A stretch of DNA of 64,000 nt from Anniella stebbinsi (Eukaryota > Chordata > Lepidosauria > Squamata > Anniellidae): contig JARDYH010000002.1 of the NCBI GenBank assembly GCA_029215795.1, positions 362,540,973 to 362,604,972 of the forward strand, given 5' to 3'. Shown here piece after piece: positions 11,656 to 24,035 of this stretch. Position 1 is the stretch's first letter, and each line of letters starts with the position of its first letter. The translations under genes were made by a program, and so were the position numbers. Below the pieces are notes generated by a model that had not been told where the DNA came from, did not search any database, and worked only from the letters and a program-made list of their open reading frames with translations.

Positions 11656-13444
11656 CCATTTTTTATTCTCTATATATTATTGCCCCAATCCCATCCTTCT
11701 ATTCCCTTCTCCCGCCCAGCTGGATGCAAAATTATTTCTCCATCCTCTTTTCCCCATCCACAAACCTCAGTCCTTCCAGCACCTGATAAATCCCCTAAGC
11801 GGAGGGGGAACGTCCTAAAGAGTTCACTTCCTCCCCCCCCCAACCCAGAAGCAGCTTCGGGACAGGCTTCCGCCATCCTACGGGTTATAAATCTCAGCAA
11901 CAGAATTAATCCTGTCAGATAACCAATAGTGTCATCCTTGCAAAGCTGAGACCAGAGGAGCTCGTCAGCTTGATACATTGCAGAAACACTCGACTAAAGC
12001 CTCACAGAGAGCTCAGGCCCACAGAAGTAGGATTTTCAGCACTCCAATTTGACAGATGGAGCTGAAGAGGGAGAGAGGTAATCATCTCTTGCTGCTGATG
12101 AGTCCAGGGGCCGAGGGCCAAATCTGGCTAAGACCAGTCATGCTTCAAACCATTTACGTGGGAGAACTACAGCCCCACAGAAGCGCTCATCAGTCACAAG
12201 CAGGCACCTGCCACAAGTCTGCCTGGGGGCGCAATTGCAGGCACGCCATTGGCCCTAACTTGGCCAGAAGAGTCCATAGCCATACCCTGACCTGGTTTGC
12301 ATGTAATGTCAATCCATGAGTTAAACAACCCATGAATTGGCAGAGCCATGCTGAGGCGAGGGCGCTGTGTACTGCCCGCTCGCCACTTCTGCTGCGCTAA
12401 GCAACCCGGGAATGTCATGAAGTTTGAACAGGGCACTCCGAGTGTTTATGGCTTAATAACCCAGAGTTTGAACCCGTGGTTTGTTGTTGGGCTGAAGTTA
12501 TGGGCTGTTTAACCCTCAACAACACAGAGTGCTGGGTTTGGCCATCCTAATGAACGAAGTGCTTAGCAAAGCAGACCCAAAGCAGAAGCGGAGGAAGGGT
12601 GGAAGGCAGCATGCTCACTCACACGTGGTCCCAACACCTGCATGAGAATTGGGCCCTTGAGTAACCATTCAGAAAAAGGGCATACTGTGGATTGCTGAAG
12701 ATGCTGTACTCTTTGACCACAAGTAGTGGATTGCGCTCTCTCTCACACACCCACACTCTCTCTCTCACACCCACACCCACACACGAATGTACATCAAGAG
12801 TTCCTTAGGCAGCATTCACATGCCATGCCAACAATGCTGAAGCCTACTGTAACTTAGGTTTATGCAACTATGGAATTTTGTTTTTTAAACATTTACCCTT
12901 TAGACAAGACTTCCTAAAACCTGGCATTCCTTGAACAGCTGACCTCATCCCTGAAGTATTGCATGCAAACAGTCACGTTTTCTGACAGCGTGAATGGATT
13001 GTCTGGGAGCAGGAAAGGTGCGGGGGGATCTTGTACTATATTGCTATTCATCGGAGAGGAATTCTCTTTCCAGTCACGGTGGATTGGAAGGACAGCGACT
13101 GAGAGAGGTCTTGAAAGGGTGCTAAAAAAATGGGACCAGTAGCATGTTGACTCAACACCAGAACAAAGTATGTAAAAGAAGCCTGGGATGTATTATTTGA
13201 CCAAAGAACTCTGAAAGCACTTTGCCCAGAAACAAGGACTGTGTATTTGCCTTCTCTTTTGCTCCCCACATTCAATCCGTCACCAAATCATGTTGCTTTT
13301 CATGGTAAAGTATTGAGAAAACCCACCCATCTCTCTCCTCTTGGCTAAAACCCTCATCAGGGGTCTGGTTGTTTTCATGAGCACTTGCTCAAATGTGCTG
13401 ATGCGCATTCATTAATGCAAATCAGTGCTAATGTGAATTAAGTA

Positions 13445-13573
13445 ATAGCACTCTTCAAATACTTGAAAGGTTGTCACACAGAGGAGGACCAGGATTCCTG
13501 AAATGAGCAGGGGGTTGGACTCGATGGCCTTATAGACCCCTTCCAACTCTACTATTCTATGTTGCTATGATTC
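13445..13573 (+). mobile_element. CR1 LINE 3' end, internally deleted
   Basis: GCACTCTTCAAATACTTG and GAGGAGGACCAGGATTCC are followed at once by GAGCAGGGGGTTGGACTCG and the octamer tail. About 250 bases of the usual 3' region are deleted. Confidence 0.8.
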
Positions 13574-13851
13574 TTCTCGATCATCCCAGAGTGCAGGATG
13601 CGGAATCATGAGCTGAAGTTTCAGGAAGCCAGATTCCGGCTGGACATCAGGAAAAACTTCCTGACCGTTAGAGCAATATGGCGATGGAACCAATGACCTA
13701 GGGAGGTGGTGGGCTCTCCCACACTGGAGGCCTTCAAGAGGCAGCTGGACAACAATCTGTCAGGGATGCTTTAAGACGGATTCCTGCATTGAGCAGGGGG
13801 TTGGATTCAATGGCCTTATGGGGCCCTTCCAACTCTACTATTCTATGATTC
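13574..13851 (+). mobile_element. CR1 LINE 3' end
   Basis: Follows the previous CR1 end without a gap, from TTCTCGATCATCCCAGAG to CTACTATTCTATGATTCC. The pair could be tandem insertions or one element copied within the other. Confidence 0.82.
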
Positions 13852-14224
13852 CTCCTCCTTTGCTCTGGCCAGCCCTGGACTCACCTTAATCTCCTGAAAA
13901 CTCAGGTGCTAAAACTAGTAACTTCTCCTGTTGCTCGGACCATGCGTTGCTCCGCTTTGTTTCCTTCACTGACCAATGGGGGCAAGCCATCTGCACATCC
14001 CACCCAAGAATGCCTCTGGGAACTATAGTATGCCATGACGTAACCGTGTTCCCATTGAGCCATTCTGTGGGAAATTGGGCAAATTAGGCACGCTGTCAGA
14101 TTGCTGAAGCAGCCACAAAGGCTTTTGTTTGGCATAATTTGGTCACAGCCACAGAAAAGTCTAGTCACCCTCCCTATAACTTTCCAAGATGGGCTCCGGG
14201 TATCAAGTCCCATGAAACTATTGC

Positions 14225-14349
14225 ATTCAAGAGGCAGCTGGACAGCCATCTGTCAGGGATGCTTTAAGGTAGATTCCTGCATTGAGCAGGGGGTTGGACT
14301 CGATGGCCTTATAGGCCCCTTCCAACTCTACTATTCTATGATTCTACGA
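14225..14349 (+). mobile_element. CR1 LINE 3' end, short
   Basis: Starts TTCAAGAGGCAGCTGGAC and ends in the ATTCTATGATTCTA tail. Same family as the copies at 13.5 kb. Confidence 0.85.
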
Positions 14350-15052
14350 TATATGGGTGTGAAGAAATAAGATCTGAAGTGCTATCACTCCATCAATCAA
14401 ACAAGAGAATCACGCTTTCCATCAGATGACAGCTACAAATCGTGTTGCTTATGACATTGTAGGGACAGCCCGAGATATGCCTCCAGAGAAGAAAGGTCAG
14501 CCCACTCCATTCAGAAAGACAGCAACCTGAGGCAGGTTCAATTTCGGGATGTGTCAGCCTAGTGATTCACACACGCAATAAAATCCAAAAGGCAGAATCT
14601 CATTTGGCTGCCCACATTACCGATGCGCTATCAACACAATTGCTTCTAACAAACTTGAGCCACTAATGAAAAGGCCCACTTCCAATTGTGACAAAAGACA
14701 TTCAAAGCGGGGCGGGTAGTAATTGCATGTTTAGTGAAGGAGTTCGACGTGACATTGAAACAGAGGTCTCTTAAGGATTGCAGCTGTGCCTTGCAGATAC
14801 GTTTCAACATCTGGCTGCTGTGAATTAAGTAGGGTGGCCTCAGGCAAGCCAGTATCTCTCAGCCTTGACAGGGGACAATAATAATAATGCCCTACCCAAC
14901 AGGGTTGTCATGAAGATTACAGAGATGTATACCTGAAGCCCTCTGAATGCTCTATGTCAGCCTTCCCCATCCTGGTACCCTCCAGATGTTTTGTGGTACA
15001 ACACCCAGCATTCCTGACCATTCACCATGCTGGCCGGGAAGTCACAGAATCA

Positions 15053-15300
15053 TATTTATTTATTTATTATTGCATTTTTATACTGCCCAATAGCCGAAGC
15101 TCTCTGGGCAGTTTACAAAAATTAAAACCATAACAACTATTCAAAATGTAAAACAACAGTATAAAAACAGTATTAAATAAAATATTTAATTTATTTTTAA
15201 CTTTTGTATATCTCTTATTTATAGCTTTTAACTGTATATGTTTTAATTTTGTAATGCCGCCTTGAGGCCCAGCACTGGGCAAAAGGCGGGATATAAATAA
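15053..15300. mobile_element. Two LINE tails in inverted orientation
   Basis: A minus-strand tail (15053-15180, ATTT repeats then AATAGCCGAAGCTCTCTGGG) meets a plus-strand tail (15185-15300, ending GGCGGGATATAAATAAAG), both truncated where they meet. An AAT/AAC repeat follows at 15296-15335. Confidence 0.65.
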
Positions 15301-15343
15301 AGATAATAATAATAATAACAACAATAACAACAACAATGTAGCC

Positions 15344-15635
15344 TAGAATAGAATACTAGAATTGGAAGGGACCAATAAGGCCATTGAGTCCAACCCCACC
15401 TTAAAGCATCCCTGACAGATGGCTGTCCAGCTGCCTCTTGAAGGCCTCTAGGGTGGGAGAGCCCACCACCTCCCTAGCTCCTTGGGTCCATTGTCGTACT
15501 GCTTTAACAGTCACAAAGTTTTTCCTGATGTCCAGCCGGAATCTGGCTTCCTGTAACTTGAGCCTATTATTCTGTGTCCTGCACTCTTGGATGATCAAGA
15601 AGAGATCCTGGCCCTCCTCTGTGTGACAACCTTTC

Positions 15636-15638
<3 letters not shown>
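15344..15638 (-). mobile_element. CR1 LINE 3' end
   Basis: Minus-strand copy. Translated pieces include EEGQDLFLIIQECRTQNN, RFRLDIRKNFVTV, REVVGSPTLEAFKRQLDS and HLSGML, the conserved CR1 ORF2 end. A CAA repeat (15636-15670) abuts its broken 5' side. Confidence 0.88.

Positions 15639-15670
<32 letters not shown>
15636..15670. repeat. (CAA)n microsatellite
   Basis: About eleven CAA units at the 5' break of the CR1 copy at 15344-15638. Other simple tracts in the window: CA/CT near 12735-12785, poly-G at 20099-20111, 33725-33740 and 44393-44406, poly-C at 11827-11838 and 27681-27695, GT at 28498-28516 and AC at 44863-44878. Confidence 0.9.
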
Positions 15671-15671
<1 letters not shown>

Positions 15672-16505
15672 AATTGGAACCGGCTGCCAGAACACTTGCA
15701 CAACGACACCTCTTCCTTCAAATCTCTCTCCAAAACCTAAACCTTTCCATGAAGCCTTTGCCAGAACCGTAATGTAACTAAGCCATGTATGTGTAATTGA
15801 AACAAATGCAGACCCCTTCCTTGTCATCCCTGCCTCCACTTCCTGCTCCGTCCTCTGTTTCCTGTGTTGAATTTTAAAGTGTAAGCTGCTTCGGATCTGT
15901 CCCGTTGCACACTAAAGTGCCCTTCACACTCACCGGTGCTATGCATACTAACACAGAGGTGGGGAGCCGGAGGGTTGAATTCCATTGCTCGGGCCCACAA
16001 TCCAGTGGTGGGCGTGGCCAAAGGCAAAGGGGCGGGTTCCCAAAATACCAGCATACTGTAGCTTCGATCTCTCACTCCAGTAACTAAGCCACAGGAGAGG
16101 CATTTCAACAGTTCAGAACGGGGGATCTCCCCAACCAAAGCGGGAGACCTACTGGCTGTAGTAATAACAAGTAAATTAACTCAAATTTTATGAAACTCTT
16201 AACTAGCTAAGTTCTATAATTACACTTTTCCAACGGACAAAGTTCCTTTAGAGGCTCGCACAGTGGCGGTTAGAAAAGAACTGAGGTGAATGGCGGTTGC
16301 CCCTATGCACATGCACACTGGAGGGGTGGGGAGGAGCTCCCGCCGAAATTCTTTAGCTATAGAATGTTCCCAAGAGCAGGTTCTGCGCGGGCGCAGACCC
16401 ATGGTGTGATGCACAGAGACCACGAAGAAGAGCCACCCAACGATCAATGGTGGGGAAAAAGGGAGAGAGGGCAAGGGAGGAGGGCAAGGCACTCTGGGAA
16501 ACCAA

Positions 16506-16996
16506 TTCTGGGCACCAAGAAGGATGCAGACAAGTTGGAGGGGGGTTCAGAGGAGGGCAACGAGGGCGATCAGGGGCCTGGAAACAAAGCCCTATGAGGA
16601 GAGACTGAAAGAACTGGGCACCTTTAGCCTGGAGAAGAGAAGACGGAGGGGAGACAGGATAGCCCTCTTCAAAGACTTGAAAGGTTGTGTCACGTAGAGG
16701 AGGGCCAGGATCTCTTCTCGATCGTCCCAGAGTGCAGGACGCAGAATCATGGGCTCAAGTGACAGGAAGCCAGATGCTGGCTGGACATCAGGAAAACCTT
16801 CCTGGCTGTTAGAGCAGTATGACAATGGAACTGATTCCCTAGGGAGGTGGTGGGCTCTCCCATCCTAGAGGCCTTCAAGAGGCAGCTGGACAGCCATCTG
16901 TCAGGTATGTTTTAAGGTGGATTCCTGCATTGAACAGTGGTTGGACTGGATGGCCTTATAGGCCCCTTCCAACTCTTACTATTCCATGATTCTATG
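16506..16996 (+). mobile_element. CR1 LINE 3' end, longer copy
   Basis: From TTCTGGGCACCAAGAAGG through GGAAACAAAGCCCTATGAGG and GAGGCAGCTGGACAGCC to the octamer tail near 16995. It is one of the fuller CR1 3' ends here; the reading frame is broken. Confidence 0.87.
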
Positions 16997-17224
16997 AACC
17001 TTGAAGAGGCGGGTTTATCCCCCAGGCCTGAGGTTCCTCACCCCATGGCTAACAGAATAATCATCCACCTCCTAAAAATCCAGAGGAAAACAATGTCAAA
17101 ATGCAGATTCTGTGTGCAAAGTTAAAAAATGAGTCTGGCCAAGAAAAACCCTTGAAAGGGCCTCGTGCAAGTTGGCTTATTCGGTCAATTTATTCAGTAT
17201 GTTGAACCCACCTGGGTCAATGAA

Positions 17225-17281
<57 letters not shown>
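17225..17281. repeat. (AT)n(GT)n microsatellite beside a PSMD1 exon
   Basis: About 12 AT units then about 16 GT units. In PSMD1 transcript orientation this is CA repeats then TA repeats, starting 42 nt after the donor site of the exon at 17324. Confidence 0.95.
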
Positions 17282-17283
<2 letters not shown>

Positions 17284-17323
17284 CTGTCTGAATCCAACAA
17301 ATCATTGCAGCATCGGAACGTAC

Positions 17324-17426
17324 CTGCATCCAATATGCCTTGAGCTAGAATTGCTCCAAACTTGGCCATAACGTCATCATGTTTATCATTGATGACTTTG
17401 GAATAGAGCTGTCTGAACTGGTTGAC
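17324..17426 (-). CDS. PSMD1: PSMD1 exon, VNQF...ILDA segment
   Basis: Coding exon of 103 bp: 34 codons from [11 protein letters not shown] to GILDA plus the first base of a glycine codon. It lies just C-terminal to the PC-repeat toroid of Rpn2 and includes the conserved segment [17 protein letters not shown]. The acceptor is CCCTTGCAG and the donor GTACGT. In transcript orientation a long CA repeat followed by a TA repeat starts 42 nt after the exon end (plus-strand 17225-17281), close enough to touch splice-site choice. No disruption of the frame is seen. Confidence 0.97.
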
Positions 17427-18084
17427 CTGCAAGGGAGAAAACATGCAAAATGTCAACATAGCTATCAGAGCAAATGCCAGAAGACAAAGACATCATGGGG
17501 CAGGGAATCCCAAGCAGAAGGCTCAAAAGCAACATCCCCCAAAGTAGTTATTTCTACAGTTTTAAACAAACAAACTGGTTTATAGTTCTCTAAGAGGAGT
17601 GAGTGCAAACACGCACACACCAGCGGGGTGGGGGGAAGCATTGTTTTCTATCCTACGGACCTTTTAAGTTTTCTAAATAGTGACAGTTGTGTGTAACCCT
17701 TCAAGCAAGTGTTTTGTCAGAACTGGATGCCATGAATGAGTACAGACAATAACAGCAGACGATGCTTAGATGCAGGGGTGGCCACCATTTCTCTCTTGCC
17801 TTTTCGCACCGAGGAAAAGCCTTGCGTGGCAGCCAATGAAGCCAGCCAGGACGTTTCTGCACAAGGACAAAAGCTATGTTCCGAAGGCAGGATGCGATTC
17901 CTCCCGTTACTCAATTCTCCTTATAAATCAAACCGAATTACGGACGCCACTAACGTGGTTTTCCTTCCTAAGCCAATTCTTCTGCATGTTTGGAATTGCT
18001 TTAGAATAATGAACGGAGCAGAGTTTCCGTAAAAGCTGATGATGAAAGGAAACCAGGAAGCCTTACACGCACGCAGTATTTACT

Positions 18085-18246
18085 TCTAGAATCATAGACT
18101 AGTAGAGTTGGAAGGGGCCTATAAGGCCATCGAGTCCAACCCCCTGCTCAATGCAGGAATCTACCTTAAAGTATACCTGACAGATGGTTGTCCAGCTGCC
18201 TTTTGAATGCCTCTAATGTGAGAGAGCCCACCACCTCCCTAGGTTG
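18085..18246 (-). mobile_element. CR1 LINE 3' end
   Basis: Plus-strand text starts with TCTAGAATCATAGACTAG and GAGTTGGAAGGGGCC, the reverse complement of the CR1 tail, and ends in CACCACCTCCCTAGG. Truncated at the 5' side. Confidence 0.85.
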
Positions 18247-18584
18247 TGGGTGGGCTTGAAATCTCTTTGAAAAAAATCTTTTTTTTTAAGGGGGGGGGGG
18301 AGAGAAAAGACTAAATTTGGAGGACTCCGAAAGGTCAACTCCTAGTCCGGTCTGAACTTGCACATGGCGTAGCTCCACACGTTTTTCAAGGAGAAAACAC
18401 AAAGAGAACACGGAGTGGAGGGGATATACAAGCATTGGCCCTGGGGCCTTCTGCAAAGAGGACCATCTCCTGGGGACAGACACAATGGCTCCCCTGTGGC
18501 TCTCGGTAAGCGGAAAGCGCTTCTCCAGTAGTTTCAGGGGCTCCTCTTTGTACTGCCCAAATGCACGTCCTCCAGCATGTGTCA

Positions 18585-18792
18585 GAAACGTAGGACCACA
18601 CAGGCGCTGCCTTCTACTGAGTCAGCCCATTGCTCCATCTAGGCCAGTAATGTTGACACTGATTGGCAGCAGTGGTTCTCCAGGGCCCCAGGCAGGATTC
18701 TTGCCTACCCTACTTGGAGATGCCAAGGACTGGACTTGGGACCTTTCTGAATGCAAAGCGGGAGGCTCTACCACTGAGCTATGGACCTCCCT
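18585..18792 (-). mobile_element. tRNA-derived SINE
   Basis: Read on the minus strand, the head is AGCTCAGTGGTAGAGCCTCC with GCTTTGCATTCAGAAAGG, a clear tRNA-Ala-like A box and anticodon-arm remnant, followed by a B-box-like GGTCCCAAGTCCAGTCC. The body ends in a GACTCAGTAGAAGGCAGCG tail. It is not a functional tRNA: the sequence runs on as a SINE body. Confidence 0.75.
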
Positions 18793-19057
18793 TCTTGAAA
18801 CAGAATAAAATAGAGAGACCTGTGAAACCTATATCATGTCAATGTGCACACCTTTACAGACCCATGCGCTAAGAGCCAAGGTACATCTATCTTCCTGCTC
18901 AGGTCAGAAAATAACGTTGCTTGCCAATTTATGACATCGCTAGAATTTCGGTGGGGAGAGAGTGGTTTGGTAGAGATCTGCAGGAAGGGTGGCGCATCCT
19001 CTTCCACATCACACTGTCTGATGCAAATCGCTCCCTCCTGAGACATCTTTACTTAGA

Positions 19058-19706
19058 TCAAGGGTGGGGACCTGTGGCCCTTCAGATATCGTTGCTGAAC
19101 TACAATCCCCATAATCCCTGACGAGTGGCCATGCTGGCTAGGGCTGAACAACATTGGGAGGGTCACAGGTCTCCCACCCCTGGCCTGAACTGCCCATCAA
19201 GCTCTTACGGCATATGCTGGTTTCTGAGATGTAGTTCTGAATTCAAATATTGAACTTCTAGGCCTGGTTCGCACGTAACAACTCAGAGCACGAGTTGAGT
19301 ATGGGTTAGCGTTGAATCATGGTTTGTCGCTACGTGCGAACCCGGCACTGTGGTTTAAATATAATCACAAACAACCCAGAGTTCATAACCCAAAAACAAA
19401 CCATGGGTTCTTTTCCTGGGTTGTTTGTGGTAAAGAACCCATAATTAAATCATAGTGCTGGGTTCGCACATAATTACAACTTCCTGAGGGCTCAGGGTGG
19501 GGAAATTATAATTCAAAAGACAAAGACACACACACACACACACACACACAAGACCTCCCTCCTATGCGCACTCATACAGCCTTCCCCGCTTGGTGTTCTC
19601 CAGATTTATGGGGCTAAAACTTCCTTCAGACCCAGCCAGCACAGCCATAATGATGAGTTGTAGTCCAACACATCTGGAAGGTACCATGTTGGGGGAGGCT
19701 GCCCCG
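19058..19706. mobile_element. Two MITE copies of the same family flanking the composite MITE
   Basis: Copies at 19058-19186 (AACTACAATCCCCATAATCC, GAGTGGCCATGCTGGC) and 19578-19706 (CAGCCTTCCCCGCTTGG, GAGTTGTAGTCCAACACATC) lie either side of the element at 19261-19483. An (AC)n repeat is at 19527-19550. Confidence 0.65.
19261..19483. mobile_element. Composite palindromic MITE
   Basis: GGCCTGGTTCGCACGTAAC opens the element. An inner palindrome (19331-19472) is bounded by CTACGTGCGAACCCGGCACT and GTGCTGGGTTCGCACATA. Related, more decayed sequence with GGTTCGCAC ends is at 28125-28320; possible relatives lie at 12290-12560 and 48600-48975. Confidence 0.65.
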
Positions 19707-19986
19707 GCAGACTCAATCGCTACTGTTGAATGCCAGCCCCAAAGAGGAAAATTTGACAGCGGTTCATGAGCACTGAGGTCCTCTCACGGTGCCAAATTCT
19801 TCCCTTGTTACGAGATTCTGCTCATGTGGGATGGGTGGAACACACACAGGCTTAAAACCTTCCAAGGAAGCAGGAAGTGTTGGGCTTAAGCTTCTTTCAA
19901 CACTCTGCACAGCAAAAAAAAGAAGAACATTCCCAACAAGAAAAGACAGCAAATGGCACGGCCGCAAGTTGATGAAAGATTAAAAC

Positions 19987-21150
19987 CAGGTTGCTTTTCA
20001 CTTGGGGTGTTGCCGCCTCATTCCTGCGGCTCCAAAGATTCGCGGGTTCACGTTGTTTATGAAGCCTTTGACAGTTGCTGTAAACCGTGAAAATTAAGGG
20101 GGGGGGGGGGGAGTTGCTAGCCACATGGGCCATGATCTGGAATTCACACAGTAATCAAATCTTTAGAGAAACAGATCCTGGGCAAGGCAGGGAGACATTC
20201 CGCAGATCTGCTAATGTTCACGCTGGCGTCTGCAGTCTGACAGCAAAAGGCCTCTGTGTACGATGGGTCAAAAAGAGCCAGCTGGGTCGCTGCTTGGGGG
20301 GGGGAGGGGACGCTGAACCTACTTAGCACCACCAGTGATGCTCAAGTGTGCAGCCCAGAGGCAGCTCAGCCACACCCTACTGGAAGGCGATGGATGCCAA
20401 TGCCAAAGTCACAGCGGAGAGCTTCAGCACGCTTTATCAGCTGGATTAAAAGCGGAGGCACACATCATGCTTCTTTTAAAGAGGGTTCACCTCAGAGGAG
20501 GACTCCCCCGCCATGTCGCTGCCCGAGTCGCTGGTAGGAGGCAAACCTGGATAGAGCTCCAACGGGCAACCTCCTATGAGAGTGGGTGATTCTGCTGCCC
20601 GTCTGCATCAGGAGGGACTGAAGGATCCAACTGCATTCAGTGCAGAGATGTGTCAGATTTCAACCCTCAGTCTCTCTTCCCAAGAGGAGGGCCGTCTAGA
20701 GATGTGAAGGCCAGGGAAAAGACAACAACAGGCGACCCCCTACTTCCGTTTTCCCAATGAAAAAAACTGAAAAATTGAGGGAATACAGAAAGACACTTCT
20801 GAAATACGTTCTCTTTTGGAGTGAGTGAAATGCTATTTAAGATAAGGTTTTACTCACTCAAAATTTGCAGGATGAAAATGTTTATGTGCATCGATCTACA
20901 TCACCAGAGAATAGTTCCTGTGTATTCCATACCGTTCAACGTTTACAAAGTTCAACTAGATAATCCAAATATTCTACTAGTCCTTAACACAGCGGCCGCA
21001 TGAAACTGTTTCTGTCTAAATAAAGCACTTCCATTTGTTTACTACAAAATTTGTGATTTTGATTTTTAACTTTTATTTTTTTTCTCTCTATTATCAGAAG
21101 GCAATGACTGAGATACTTGAACAAAATTATAGCGTTTTGACTTTTGAGGC
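19987..21150. other. PSMD1 intron, no recognised feature
   Basis: Unique-looking sequence apart from a poly-G run at 20099-20111. Open frames here are short and overlap; nothing is recognised. The stretch 21783-23410 is similar: AT-rich, with a decayed GCAATCCTA-type repeat near 22590 and nothing else. Confidence 0.55.
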
Positions 21151-21434
21151 TGCTATCCTGCATGTACTTATCTGGAAGTAAGAACCACTAAACAGAATGG
21201 GTCTTACTTCTGAATTTTACCTGCATTGGATTCTTTTATGCAACACTGGGTGTGTGCGTGTGTGTTACCCTAAAAGGTGGCTAGAAAAATACTGAAATAA
21301 ATGTTTGTATAAATATTAAAATATTTTGAATAAAAGTCGTTGAATACATTTATGAAAATGTAATAAATAAGCCCAATAGTACAATTTCATATGCTGCGTT
21401 ATAAATGATGCATTTATGTTGTTAAAGCAGTAAA

Positions 21435-21782
21435 ATCTGCCCCGCACACTCAGGTCCTCTGGGAAGAATTTACTTCAATCAGCCAGAACTAGGCTGACGA
21501 GTGTTACCCAGAGGACCTTCCCTTCTGCCGCTCCCAGACTGTGGAGTGGCCTGACGGGAGAGATTCGACAACTTAGCAGTCTTCTTGAATTTAAGAGAGC
21601 CGTGAAGACTGATCTCTTCCAGCAGGCCTAACCAGTTGAATTTTAAGATGCCTTTTAATAGTGCATTAGTTTTATTAGTTTTCAATGTTTTATCTATTTT
21701 ATGGTCCTTGCATTTATATTTATTGTTGTTCCCTGCCTAGATCCAGAGGGAGAGGCGGGTAATAAATAAATATATTATTAAA
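21435..21782 (+). mobile_element. L2-like LINE 3' end
   Basis: Includes CTGTGGAGTGGCCTGACGG and TTTAAGAGAGCCGTGAAGAC, a remnant of the conserved ORF end, then an AT-rich UTR ending GAGGCGGGTAATAAATAAAT. Confidence 0.75.
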
Positions 21783-23474
21783 ATAAACTAAGGTTTGATA
21801 AGGAAGTATTGCATATATTTCAACCCACTCACCCACGCCGCCCCAATTTCCATTTTTCTCTGAAAACAAACAAACAAGGGGAAACTGTTTGAGACTGTGG
21901 CTTTAAAATTTCTGGAAATTTTACATCGCAACTTATGTCCTCTAATGGTTTCTTCCCCAATGCCAGTGAAATCACAGTTCTACAGTTCTGTGCTATCTTT
22001 ATTACCTAAGTATTAGAGACTGGAAGGACTTCCTGCCTTCTTGGGAATCCCATAGATGTGGGGCAAGGACAGCCAGAGCAACACAGAATCCCCAAAGCGT
22101 CAGTTTTGTTGGGGCTTTTTAGGCAGAGGGGCGGCTCTAGAATAAGGCTACTGGGCTGAAAGCCAAGCAGCAAAGCTCTGTGTGACTCTGAACATTCATC
22201 TGTGTCTTTGCAAAACTACCTGCAGCCTGAAATGGCCGGCTCCCCCTGTGCCAATGCCAGCAAATCCTACATGACCTCCCCCCTGCGACCCCCATCTGCA
22301 GGGGAATGCAATCTGAGAACGTGTTTCAGCCATATACTCTTTCTGCCTATCTTGGCTCATTCCCTATATAGAACAGTGAGTTTGAACACGTAAAACAATC
22401 AGAGACCAAATTGAGTCAAGCAGCTCAACCTAAGGTAACTGGCCATGTAAATGCATAAGTAGGCTGATACTTTTTGGGGACATTTTATTACCCCAAGGTA
22501 AATTTTGATGCATAGTAAAAAAATATCCCCAAACAAATCCATGCGTGTGGTGTCAGAATAAGAGCGCTCGACAGCACCACCCCTATATATGTCTACTCAG
22601 AAGTAAATCCCATTAGGTTTAGACAAAGGGGTTTAGGATGGCAGCCAAGTCTGGTTTTGTAAATCAGCTTTTGTTTGAAAAACCTCATGGGACATTTTTT
22701 TAAAAATCCCAATACTTTAAATTGGTTGGGATGAAAAAAAAAGGCCCCCTAATGACAAATATCAATAGATGTCTTGGGATATGTTATGTTCCAGGCTTTT
22801 CTTGGTTTTTAGAAATATAACTCTGTATGGGAACTTCATTCTCATCCTCTTTTTTGTTGGCTGATGATGATTTACCCAACTCTCTTATGTTAATCAGTTG
22901 GTTTCTTGGAATATTTTATGTCCCAACACTTTTTGTATACACAAAGAAAAATGATAAGAGGCTGAAATTACGAGACATTGCTCAGGTGACGAACTCTTAG
23001 AAGGATTATGTTATACAAATAAATTGTTGTGTAAATTCCACAATGAAAAGTGTACCCAGGAAAAAGGTTTGTCCGTCTCCGTCCCCCACAGTGGTGAAAG
23101 TAACACCTAAGCTAATGACTATCATTGCATATTATGATCACATAACACATTAGAATTTTTTCCTCATTCTATTTCCGAGGCCTCTTTAATGAAAAAAACC
23201 ACCAATGAAGTATCATTTGGGCTGTTCATGATACAACAAAACGACCATTATTCTGATTTGAGCTCTTTAATTTGAAATGAATATAGTCCGTGTGCAGGAA
23301 ATATGGTGAACAGATATTAAATGGCTCCCGGGGCTCAAAAATAAGTCTGAGCAACTGAAAAAGCAAAGTGTTTTATTGCGCTTATTGAAGTGTAAGGTGA
23401 GTTACCAAAGAACAGCCTTCCCCAACCTGGTGTGCTCCAGATGTTTTGGACTATAACTCACATAAACTCCAGCC

Positions 23475-24035
23475 AGCATGGGATTATGACGCTTGTTTCA
23501 GACTCCGATTCGGAGATGGAGTTAGAAGAAGCCCAGTAGAAACAGGTTGTGAGGGAGGAAATTCCCCAGAACTTCCCAGGAGCCAGCAAAGAACCTTCCC
23601 AGGGGCTTATCAAGGAGGAAGACCAGGCTCAGAGACTGCCTTCCCCTTTCCCTGTGGGAACCTGGACTCTGTCGGAGGGGGAGGGAGTTTCGGGACGGAC
23701 AGACACCAGAGCTCGCTGCTGAGTTAAGCAGTCGGAGAGAAGAGGCGATGGGAGGCTTCACACCAGATAGGCCACCCCTCAGAAGCTGGGTCGGGAGGGT
23801 CCTCCCTGAAGGTAGGGATTCAGAAAAAGCCACCCGAGCACGGCGGGAAATTCATCCTGAGTTGAAAGGCTACTGCCCTGCTTTCAGTAGCTCCCGTCGC
23901 AAAAGATTTATTTTGCAAATTAGGCCTAGAAGACAGCCCTTGGTTTTTGTGGTCACTTCAGAGGCGCTATCAGCTGAATAAAGAGTTTGTGGATTGCACA
24001 GGGAGTCTCTGTTGCCTCATGTTTCAGCAGGAGGG
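23475..24035 (+). mobile_element. LTR-like element related to the 6.1-kb LTR
   Basis: Starts near 23475, where it cuts off a MITE half, and ends near GGGCTTAACA. It has AATAAA inside CTGAATAAAGAGTTTGTGG near 23977. A decayed reading frame begins SDSDSEMELEE and continues to an SEGEG motif, with stops, matching the layout of the copies at 6.1 and 28.6 kb. Its tail after the hexamer (TTTGTGGATT, then GGAGGGCTT) matches the 28.6-kb copy. No target duplication was found, so the ends are approximate. Confidence 0.5.

Noticed and set aside
18727..18790. tRNA-Ala-like sequence on the minus strand
   Set aside because: The A box and anticodon-arm resemblance is clear, but it is the head of a SINE: no acceptor stem closes and the SINE body continues.
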